Below, piece after piece: positions 54,555-64,000 of a stretch of DNA of 64,000 nucleotides. This DNA comes from Fistularia commersonii. Its lineage: Eukaryota > Chordata > Actinopteri > Syngnathiformes > Fistulariidae. The notes beneath the pieces were generated by a model. That model saw only the letters and a program-made list of their open reading frames with translations, was not told where the DNA came from and made no database searches. A program made the position numbers and the translations under genes. Numbering within the stretch: the first letter of the stretch is position 1; every line of letters begins with the position of its first letter. The stretch is taken from contig JBBMNZ010000041.1 in NCBI GenBank assembly GCA_037954325.1, positions 1,135,501 to 1,199,500 on the forward strand, read 5' to 3'.

Positions 54555-54930
54555 TGACATTAATTGTGCAGAATCATGTCCTAAACAACATATTTCAACA
54601 GCAGAAACCACCTTGATGAAATTCATTAGTCATTTCCACTCAAAATCAAAAATGCTTCAACTCAGTGAGATAAGCACTTTTTGACCTTATGGCTATATCT
54701 TTTGAATTTATAGCTGGATTACACAGAAGTTGACATCTATTGTGATGAATCATGTCCTATACAACATCTATCAACAGCAGAAACAGGCTTGGTGAAATTT
54801 AATAGTTATGTCCTCTCTTAATCAAAAACGCTTCAACTCGGTGAGATAAGCACTTTTTGAATGCATGGCTATATCTTTTGAACTTGTGATGGGATTACAC
54901 TGAATTTGACATATATTGTGCAGAATCATG
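54555..54930 (+). repeat. Family A satellite, truncated 7-mer copy 3 and switch to B
   Basis: About two monomers. After the truncated third copy come ACAGAAGTTGACATC and CATCTATCAAC types. The switch to family B falls near 54,930-54,940, where TCCTAAATTAC joins CTTATTTCAACAGCGG. Confidence 0.83.
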
Positions 54931-56730
54931 TCCTAAATTACTTATTTCAACAGCGGAAACCAGCTTGATGAAATTCACTGGTTATTTCCACTCCGAATCA
55001 AAAATGCTTGAACTTGGTGAGATAAGCACTTTTTGAACGAAAGGCTATATCTTTTGAACTTTTGATTGGATTTCACTGAATGGGACATATATTGTGCAAA
55101 ATCATGTCCTAAACAACATATTTAAAAGTCAGAAACCAGCTTGATGAAATTCATTAGTTTTTTCCACTCCGAATCAAAAACGATTAGACTCGGTGAGATA
55201 AGCACTTTTTGATCGAATGGCTATAACTTTTGAACCTGTGATGGGATTATACTGAAGTTGACATATATTGTGCAGAATCATGTCCTGAACAACATATTTA
55301 GACAGCAGAAAGCATCTTGATTCTTTCATTAGTTATTTCCACTGCGAATCATAAACGCTTCAACTCGATGACATAAGCACTTTTTGATCGAATGGCTCTA
55401 TCTTTTGAACTTGTCGCTGGATTATACTGAATTTGACATATTTTGTGCAGAATCTTGTCCTAAACAACATATTTCAACAGCAGGAACAAGCTTGATGAAA
55501 TTCATTGGTTATTTCCAATACTAATCAAAAACTCTTCAACTTGGTGACATGAGTACTTTTTGGACGAATGGCTATATCCTTTGAACCTGTAATGGGATTT
55601 CACTGAATTTGACATATATTGTGTAGAATCATGTCCTAAACAACATATTTCAACAGCAGAAACCAGCTTGATGAAATTCAAAAGTTATTTCCACTCCTAA
55701 TCAAAAACGCTTCAACTCGGTGAGATAAGTACTTTTTGAACGAATGGCGATCTCTTTTGAACCTGTGATGGGATTATACTGAATTTGACATATATTTTGC
55801 AGAATCATGTCCTAAACAACATATTTCAACAGCAGAAACCAGCTTGATGAAATTCATTAGTTATTTCCACTCCGAATCAAAAAACGCTTCAACTCGGTGA
55901 GATAAGTACTTTTTGAACAAATAGCTATATCCTATGAACCTGTAATGGGATCACACTGAATTTGACATTTATTGTGCAGAATCATATCCTAAACAACATA
56001 TTTCAACAGCAGAAACCAGCTTGATGAAATTCATTAGTTATTTCCACTCCTAATCAAAAACGCTTCAAATCGGTAAGATAAGTACTTTTTGAACGAATGG
56101 CTATATCTTTTAAATATGTGAAGGGATCACACTGACTTTGACATATATTGTGCAGAATCATATCCCAAACAACATATTTCAACAGCAGAAACCAGCTTGA
56201 TGAAATTCATTAGATATTTCCACTCCTAATCAAAAACACATTAACTTGGTGAGATAAGCACTTTTTGAAAAAATGGCTATATCTTTTGAACTTGTGAAGG
56301 GATTACACTGAATTTGACATATATTGTGCAGAATCATGTCCTAAACAACATATTTCAACAATAGAAATCTACATGATAAAATTCATTAGTTATTGCCACT
56401 CCTAATCAAAATTGCTTCAACTCGGTGAGATAAGCACTTTTTGCACGAATGGCTATATATTTTGATCTTGTCGCTGGATTACAAAGAATTTGACATGTGT
56501 TGTGCAGAATCATGTCCTAAACAACATATTTCAACAGCAGAAACCAGCTTGATTAAATCCATCATTTATTTCCACTCCTAATCAAAAACGCTTCAACCCG
56601 ATAAGATAAGCAGTTTTTGAACGAATGGCTATATCTTTTGAACCTGTGATGTGATTACACTGAATTTGACATATATTGTGCAGAATCATATCCTAAAAAA
56701 CATATTTCAACAGCAGAAACCAGCTTGATG
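54931..56730 (+). repeat. Family B satellite, related to 24.3 and 20.0 kb
   Basis: About ten monomers. The first part (54,931-55,390) follows 24,301-24,770 of the 2,989-bp HOR (TTATTTCAACAGCGG, GAATGGGACATAT, ATTTAAAAGTCAG, ATTTAGACAGC). From about 55,750 it follows 20.0-20.9 kb (AATAGCTATATCCTATG and others). Confidence 0.84.
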
Positions 56731-58029
56731 AAATTCATTGATTATTTCCACTCCGAATCCAAAAATGCTTCAACTCGGTGAGATAAGTACTTTTTGAACG
56801 AATGGCGATATCTTTTTAACCTATGAAGGGATTACACTGAAGTTGACATATATTGTGCAAAATCATGTCCTAAACAACATATTTCAACAGCAGAAACCAG
56901 CGTGATGAAATTCATTAGTTATTTCCACTCCTAATCAGAAACATCTCAACTCGGTGAGTTAAGCACTTTTTGAACGATGGCTATATCTTTTGGACTTTTG
57001 ATGGGATATCTCTGAATATGACATATATTGTGCAGAATCTTGACCTAACAACATATTTCAACTGCAGAAACCACCTTGACGAAATTAATTGGTTATTTCC
57101 AATACTAATCAAAAACTCTTTTACTTGGTGACATAAGTACTTTTTGGACGAATGGCTATATCCTTTGAACCTGTAATGGGATTTCACTGAATTTGACATA
57201 TATTGTGTAGAATCATGTCCTAAACAACATATTTCAACAGCAGAAACCAGCTTGATGAAATTCAAAAGTTATTTCCACTCCTAATCAAAAACGCTTCAAC
57301 TCGGTGAGATAAGTACTTTTTGAACGAATGGCTATATCTTTTGATCTTGTGAAGGGATTACACTGACTTTGACATATATTGTCCAGAATCATGTCCTAAA
57401 AAACAAATTTCAAGAGCAGAAACCAGCTTGATGAAATTCATTAGTTATTTCCACTCCTAATCAAAAACGCTTCAACTCGGTGAGATAAGTACTTTCTGAA
57501 CGAATGGCGATATCTTTTTAACCTATAAAGGGATTACACTGAATTTGACATATATTGTGCAGAATCATGTCCTAAACAACATATTTCAACAGCAAAAACC
57601 AGCGTGATGAAATTCAAAAGTTATTTCCACTCCTAATCAAAAACGCTTCAACTCGGTAAGATAAGTACTTTTTGAAAGAATGGCTATATCCTTTGAACCT
57701 GTAATGGGATCACACTGAATTTGACATATATTGTGCAGAATCATATCCAAAAAAACATATTTCAACAGCAGAAACCAGCTTGATGAAATTCAATAATTAT
57801 TTCCACTCCTAAACAAAAACGCTTCAACTCGGTGAGATAAGCATTATTTGCACGAATGGCTATATCTTTTGATATTGTCGCTGGATTACACTGAATTTGA
57901 AATATTTTCTGCAGAATCATGTCCTAAACAACATATTTCAACAGCAGAAACCAGCGTGATGAAATTCAAAAGTTATTTCCACTCCTAATCAAAAAAGCTT
58001 CAACTCGGTGAGATAAGTACTTTTTGAAC
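56731..58029 (+). repeat. Family B satellite, second copy of 20.9-22.3 kb
   Basis: About seven monomers at an offset of about 35,736 bp from 20.9-22.3 kb. The copies share the GGACTTTTGATGGG, TTCCAATACTAATC and GACATAAGTAC series. Both copies keep a 94-codon antisense frame (56,981-57,265) with one residue changed, which reflects DNA similarity, not coding. Confidence 0.85.
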
Positions 58030-59223
58030 GAATGGCTATATCTTTTGAACCTTTGATGTGATTACACTAAATTGGACATATATTGTGCAGAATCATATCC
58101 TAAACAACATATTTCAACAGCAGAAACCAGCTTGATGAAATTCATTAGTTATATCCACTCCTAATCAGAAACACTTTAACTCGGTCTCATGAGCACATTT
58201 TGAAAGAATGTCTATATCCTTTGAACCTGTAATGGGCTCACAAGAATTTGACATATATTGTGCAGAATCATGTCCTAAACAACATATTTCAACAGCAGAA
58301 ACCAGCTTGATGAAATTCATTAGTTATTTCCACTCCGAATCAAAAACGCTTCAACTCGTTGAGATAAGCACTTTTTGATCGAATAGCTATATCCTTTGAA
58401 CCTGTAATGGGATCACACTGACTTTGACATATATTGTGCAGAATCATGTCCTAAACAACATATTTCAACAGCAGAAACCAGCGTGATGAAATTCAAAAGT
58501 TATTTCCACTCCTAATCAAAAATGCTTCAACTCGGTGAGATAAGTACTTTTTGAACGAATGGCTATATCTTTTGAACATGTGAAGGGATTGCACTGAATT
58601 TGACATATCCTGTCCAGAATCATGTCCTAAACAACAAATTTCAAGAGCAGAAACCAGCTTGATGAAATTCAAAAGTTATTTCCAATACTAATCAAAAACT
58701 CTTCAACTTGGTGAGAAAAGCAATTTTTGAACGAATGGCTATATTTTTTGAACCTGTGATGGGATTTCACTGAATTTGACATATATTGTGCAAAATCTTG
58801 TCCTAAACAACATATTTCAACAGCAGAAACCAGCTTGACGAAATCCATCAGTTATCTCACTCCTAATCAAAAACGCTTCAACCCGATAAGATAGGCAGTT
58901 TTTGAACGAATGGCTATATCTTTTGAACCTTTGATGTGATTACACTAAATTGGACATATATTGTGCAGAATCATATCCTAAACAACATATTTCAACAGCA
59001 GAAACCAGCTTGATGAAATTCATTAGTTATATCCACTCCTAATCAGAAACACTTTAACTCGGTCTCATGAGCACATTTTGAAAGAATGTCTATATCCTTT
59101 GAACCTGTAATGGGCTCACAAGAATTTGACATATATTGTGCAGAATCATGTCCTAAACAACATATTTCAACAGCAGAAAAAAGCTTGATGAAATTCATTA
59201 GTTATTTCCACTCCGAATCAAAA
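58030..59223 (+). repeat. Family B segment with a 5-monomer spaced duplication
   Basis: The pair ACTAAATTGGACATAT then GGTCTCATGAGCACATTTTG occurs at about 58,030-58,345 and again at about 58,908-59,223, 878 bp apart. The same 878-bp spacing is seen at 37,424 and 38,302. Monomers with GGGCTCACAAG are a few bases shorter than 176. Confidence 0.84.
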
Positions 59224-60633
59224 ACGCTTCAACCCGATAAGATAAGCAGATTTTGAACGAATGGCTATATCTTTTCAACTTGTAGCTGGATTACACTGAA
59301 TTTGACATGTGTTTTGCACAATCATGTCCTAAACAACATATTTCAACAGCAGTAACCAGCTTGATGAAATCCATCAGATATTTCCACTCCTAATCAAAAA
59401 CGCTTCAACCCGATAAGATAAGCAGATTTTGAACGAATGGCTATATCTTTTGATCCTGTGATGTGATTACACTAAATTGGACATATATTGTGCAGAATCA
59501 TATCCTAAACAACATATTTCAACAGCAGAAACCAGCTTGATGAAATTCATTGGTTATTTCCACTCCAAATCAAAAATGTTTCAACTCGGTGAGATAAGTC
59601 CTTTTTGAACGAATGGCTATATCCTTTGAACCTGTAATGGGATCACACTGACTTGGACATATATTGTGCAGAATCATATCCTAAACAACATATTTCAACA
59701 GCAGAAACCAGCTTGATGAAATTCATTAGTTATTTCCACTCCTAATCAAAAATGCTTCAACTCGGTGAGATAAGCACTTTTTGAACGAATGGCTATATCT
59801 TTTGAACTTGTGAAGGGATTACACTGAATTTGACATATATTGTGCAGAATCATGTCCTAAACAACATATTTCAACAGTAGAAATCTACTTGATGAAATTC
59901 ATTAGTTATTGCCACTCCTAATCAAAATTGCTTCAACTCGGTGAGATAAGCACTTTTTGCACGAATGGCTATATCTTTTGATCTTGTCGCTGGATTACAC
60001 TGAATTTGACATGTGTTCTGCACAATCATGTCCTAAACAACATATTTCAACAGCAGAAACCAGCTTGATTAAATCCATTAGTTATTTCCACTCTCAATCA
60101 AAAACGCTTCAACCCGATAAGAGAAGCAGTTTTTGAACGAATGGCTATGTCTTTTGAACCTGTAATGTGATTACACTAAATTTGAAATGTATTGTGCAGA
60201 ATCATATCCTAAAAAACATATTTCAAGAGCAGAAACCAGCTTGATGAAATTCATTGATTATTTCCACTCCGAATCCAAAAACGCATCAACTCGGTGAGAT
60301 AAGTACTTTTTGAACGAATGGCGATATCTTTTGAACCTATGAAGGGATTACACTGAATTTGACATATATTGTGCAGAATCATGTCCTAAAGAACATATTT
60401 CAACAGCAGAAACCAGCGTGATGAAATTAAAAAGTTATTTCCACTCCTAATCAAAATCGCTTAAACTCGGTGATATAAGTACTTTTTGAACGAATGGCTA
60501 TATCTTTTGAACTTGTGAAGGGATTACACTTAATTTGACATATATTGTGCAGAATTATGTCATAAACAACATATTTCAACAGCAGAAACCAGCTTGATGA
60601 TATCCATTAGTTATTTCCACTCCTAATCAAAAA
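59224..60633 (+). repeat. Family B satellite
   Basis: About eight monomers, related in order to 38.5-38.7 kb (GACATGTGTTTTGCA, AGCAGATTTTGAACG) and then to 35.7-36.4 kb (AAATCTACTTG with TTATTGCCACTCC, GACATGTGTTCTGCA). No other sequence type. Confidence 0.84.
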
Positions 60634-60809
60634 CGCTTCAAATCGGTGAGATAAGTCCTTTTTGAAAGAATGGCTATATCCTTTGAACCTTTAATGGGAT
60701 CACACTGAATTTGACATATATTGTGCAGAATCATATCCCAAAAAACATATTTCAACAGCAGAAACCAGCTTGATGAAATTCATTAGTTATTTCCACTCCT
60801 AAACAAAAA
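60634..60809 (+). repeat. Exactly duplicated monomer, copy 1
   Basis: 176 bp beginning CGCTTCAAATCGG and containing AAGTCCTTTTTGAAAG and CATATCCCAAAAAAC. It is repeated immediately with no difference that I can see. Confidence 0.93.
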
Positions 60810-60985
60810 CGCTTCAAATCGGTGAGATAAGTCCTTTTTGAAAGAATGGCTATATCCTTTGAACCTTTAATGGGATCACACTGAATTTGACATATATTGT
60901 GCAGAATCATATCCCAAAAAACATATTTCAACAGCAGAAACCAGCTTGATGAAATTCATTAGTTATTTCCACTCCTAAACAAAAA
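60810..60985 (+). repeat. Exactly duplicated monomer, copy 2
   Basis: Identical to the unit before it. The paralogous series at 36.5 and 40.1 kb has this monomer once, so this is a recent local single-unit gain. After 60,985 the normal series resumes with CGCTTCAACTCGG. Confidence 0.93.
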
Positions 60986-63900
60986 CGCTTCAACTCGGTG
61001 AGATAAGCATTATTTGCAAGAATGGCTATATCTTTTGATCTTTTTGCTGGATAACACTGAATTTGAAATATTTTCTGCAGAATCATGTCCTAAACAACAT
61101 ATTTCAACAGCAGAAACCAGCTTGATGAAATTCATTAGTTATTTCTACTCCGAATCAAAAACGCTCCACTCGGTGAGACAAGCACTTTTTGATCGAATGG
61201 CTATATCTTTAGAACTTGTCGCTGGATTGTACTGAATTTGACATATTTTGTTCAGAATCTTGTCCTAAACAACATATTTCAACAGCGGGAACCAGCTTGA
61301 TGAAATTCATTAGTTATATCCACTCCTAATCAGAAACACCTTAACTCGGTCTCATGAGCACATTTTGAAAGAATGTCTATATCCTTTGAACCTGTAATGG
61401 GCTCACAAGAATTTGACATATATTGTGCAGAATCATGTCCTAAACAACACATTTAAACAGCAGAAACCAGCTTGATGAAATTCATTAGTTATTTCCACTC
61501 CGAATCAAAAACGCTTCAACGCGGTGAGATAAGCACTTTTTGATCGAATAGCTATATCTTTTCAACTTGTAGCTGGATTACACTGAATTTGACATGTGTT
61601 TTGCAGAATCATGTCCTAAACAACATATTTCAACAGCAGTAACCAGCTTGATGAAATCCATCAGTTATTTCCACTCCTATTCAAAAACGCTTCAACCCGA
61701 TAAGATAAGCAGTTTTTGAACGAATGGCTATATCTTTTGATCCTGTGATATGATTACACTAAATTTGACGTATATTGTGCAGAATCATATCCTAAAAAAC
61801 ATATTTCTACAGCAGATACCAGCTTGATGAAATTCATTGGTTATTTCCACTCCGAATCAAAAACGCCTCAACTCGGGGAGATAAGTTCTTTTGGAACGAC
61901 TGGCGATATCTTTTGAACCTATGAAGGGATTACACTGAATTTGACATATATTGTGCAGAAACATGTCCTAAACAACATATTTCAACAGCAGAAACCAGAT
62001 TGATGAAATTCAAAAGTAATTTCCACTCCTAATCAAAAACGCTTCAACTCGGTGAGATAAGCACTTTTGAACAAATGGCTATATATTTTGAACTTGTGAA
62101 GGGATTACACTGAATTTGACATATATTGTGCAAAATCATGTCCTAAACAACATATTTCAACAGCAGAAACCAGCTTGATGAAAATTCATTAGTTATTTCC
62201 ACTCCTAATCAAAAACGCTTCAAATCGGTAAGATAAGTACTTTTTGAACGAATGTTTAATCTTTTGAACATGTGAAGGGATCACACTGACTTTGACATAT
62301 ATTGTGCAGAATCATATCCTAAACAACATATTTCAACAGCAGAAACCATCTTGATGAAATTCATTAGTTATTTCCACTCCTAATCAAAAACGCTTCAACT
62401 TGGTGAGATAAGCACTTTTTGAACGAATGGCTATATCTTTTGAACTTGGGAAAGGATTACACTGAATTTGACATATATTGTGCAGAATCATGTCCTAAAC
62501 AACATATTTCAACAGTAGAAATCTACTTGATGAAATTCATTAGTTATTGCCACTCCTAATCAAAATTGCTTCAACTCGGTGAGATAAGCACTTTTTGCAC
62601 GAATGGCTATATCTTTTGATCTTGTCGCTGGATTACACTGAATTTGACATGTGTTGTGCAGAATCATGTCCTAAACAACATATTTCAACAGCAGAAACCA
62701 GCTTGATTAAATCCATTAGTTATTTCCACTCCTAATTAAAAACGCTTCAACCCGATTAGATAAGCAGTTTTTGAACGAATGGCGATATCTTTTGAACCTG
62801 TGATGTGATTACACTGAATTTGACATATATTGTGCAGAATCATATCCTAAAAAACATATTTCAAGAGCAGAAACCAGCTTGATGAAATTCATTGATTATT
62901 TCCACTCTGAATCCAAAAACGCTTCAACTCGGTGATATAAGTACTTTTTGAAGGAATGGCGATATCTTTTGAACCTATGAAGGGATTATACTGAATTTGA
63001 CATATATTGTGCAGAATCATGTCCTAAACAACATATTTCAACAGCAGAAACCAGCGTGATGAAATTCAAAAGTTATTTCCACTCCTAATCTAAAAAGCTT
63101 CAACTCGGTGAGATAAGTACTTTTTGAACGAATGGCGATATCTTTTTAACGTATGAAGGGATTACACTGAATTTGACATATATTGTGCAGAATCATGTCC
63201 TAAACAACATATTTCAACAGCAAAAACCATCGTGATGAAATTCAAAAGTTATTTCCACTCCGAATCAAAAATTTTTCAACTCGGTGAGATAAGCACTTTT
63301 TGATGGAATGGCAATATCTTTTGAACTTGTCGCTGGATTATACTGAATTTGACATATTTTGTGCAGAATCATGTCCTAAACAACATATTTCAACAGCAGG
63401 AATCAGCTTGATGAAATTCATTAGCTATTTGCACTCCTAATCAAAAACGCTTCAACTCAGTCTCATAAGAACGTTTTGAACGAATGGCTATATCCTTTCA
63501 ACTTGTAATGGGCTCACACGAATTTGACATATATTGTGCAGAATTATGTCCTAAACAACATATTTCAACAGCAGAAACCAGCTTGATGAAATTCATTAGT
63601 TATTTCCACTCCTAATCAGAAACGTCTCAACTCGGTGAGTTAAGCACTTTTTGAACGAATGGCTATATCTTTTGGACTTTTGATGGGATATCTCTGAATA
63701 TGACATATATTGTGCAGAATCTTGACCTAACAACATATTTCAACAGCAGAAACCAGCTTGATGTAATTCATTGGTTATTTCCAATACTAATGAAAAACTC
63801 TTCAACTTTGTGACATAAGTACTTTTTGGACGAATGGCTATATCCTTTGAACCTGTAATGGGATTTCACTAAATTTGACATATATTGTGCAGAATCATGT

Positions 63901-64000
63901 CCTAAACAACATATTTCAACAGCAGAAACCAGCTTGATGAAATTCAAAAGTTATTTCCACTCCTAATCAAAAATGCTTCAACTCGGTGAGATAAGTACTT
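60986..64000 (+). repeat. Family B satellite to window end
   Basis: About 17 monomers. It first completes the third copy of the 36.3/39.8-kb series (to about 61,260). It then repeats the 38.3-39.1 kb order, with the GGGGAGATAAGTTC unit at about 61,873. From about 62,480 to 63,520 it repeats 41.1-42.2 kb, and it ends with the GGACTTTTGATGGG series also seen at 21.2, 22.8 and 57.0 kb. The array continues past the window edge. Confidence 0.87.

Larger units (their letters stand above)
1..64000 (+). repeat. 176-bp satellite DNA array, whole window
   Basis: Tandem monomers run head to tail through the entire window. Taking the G of GTCCTAAA as monomer position 1, successive units begin at 1, 177, 353, 530, 706, 882, 1058 and 1234, so the period is 176 bp with occasional 1-bp shifts. 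About 364 monomers fit. The consensus is about 35% GC, with an A5 run near position 71 and a T5 run near position 101. The array begins and ends inside the window edges. This is what centromeric or pericentromeric satellites of plants look like; the unit length equals that of Brassica CentBr, but identity with it was not tested. Function as a centromere is inferred from size and organisation only. Confidence 0.98.

Noticed and set aside
56981..57265. Near-identical 94-codon frame on the minus strand
   Set aside because: Its similarity to 21,245-21,529 comes from copied satellite DNA. One residue differs and there is no sign of protein-level selection that can be judged here.
61014..61235. 73-codon open frame on the plus strand
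   Set aside because: Lies wholly inside satellite monomers. Its hydrophobic start (LYLLIFLL) comes from the TGGCTATATCTTTTGATC region and is not a credible signal peptide.
1..64000. CRISPR array
   Set aside because: The repeats are 176 bp, contiguous and similar along their full length. There are no short identical repeats separated by unique spacers and no cas genes.
1..64000. CENP-B box
   Set aside because: I looked for the TTCG, A and CGGG pattern with the correct spacing on both strands. TTCG (from CGAA) and CGGG (from CCCG) occur in some monomers but about 21 bp apart instead of 7.
1..64000. Promoters or -10-like boxes from TATATC and TTGACATAT
   Set aside because: TTGACA and TATAT words occur in every monomer as part of the satellite consensus. 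Without any gene nearby they carry no promoter meaning.

Overview
The whole 64 kb window is one uninterrupted tandem array of a 176-bp, AT-rich satellite (about 364 monomers; consensus roughly 35% GC). I find no protein-coding gene, RNA gene, transposon insertion, CRISPR array or unique sequence: every stretch I read carries recognisable monomer words such as CAACAGCAGAAACCAG, GAATGGCTATATC, GGATTACACTGAATTTGAC and CATATATTGTGCAGAATCA. An array of this size with a roughly nucleosome-length period indicates a eukaryotic centromeric or pericentromeric satellite. A plant is the most likely source. A 176-bp period matches the unit length known for Brassica CentBr and is close to the 178-bp Arabidopsis CEN180, so a Brassicaceae genome is plausible, but I could not confirm this by alignment and the species call is tentative.

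The array is a mosaic of two monomer families in alternating blocks. Family A favours CATATATCAACAGC, ACCAGCATGATG or ACCAGGTTAGTG, CCAACTCAAAAACG, GATAAGCAG and TTATGGC. It fills about 1-19,910, 42,226-48,110 and 48,367-54,930. Family B favours CATATTTCAACAGC, ACCAGCTTGATG, CACTCCTAATC or CACTCCGAATC, GATAAGTACTT and GTGAAGGGATT or GTAATGGG. It fills about 19,911-42,225, a 256-bp tract at 48,111-48,366, and 54,931-64,000.

Both families contain higher-order repeats (HORs). Family A has an 8-mer (810-3,450), a 703-bp 4-mer (7,030-8,370), a 17-mer of about 3.0 kb (7,670-13,310) and several 7-mers of 1,232-1,234 bp (3,472; 13,451-16,140; 44,025-45,860; 52,091-54,690). Family B has a nearly perfect triplet of a 2,989-bp 17-mer (22,412-31,380), a 6-mer (32,050-33,540), a 5-mer (58,030-59,223) and an exact one-monomer duplication (60,634-60,985). 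Larger segments recur at about 21 kb, 32.4 kb and 35.7 kb, so blocks several kb long have been copied within the array.

The only break in orientation is 34,271-34,856, where 3.3 monomers lie inverted and the monomer register shifts by 22 bp. The inverted block is a close relative of forward segments near 38.7 and 61.8 kb. Almost all other junctions keep the 176-bp register, which points to unequal exchange and gene conversion. I found no new protein-based system. The points of interest are the array architecture, the inverted block, the CpG-decay pattern and a conserved dyad in each monomer.
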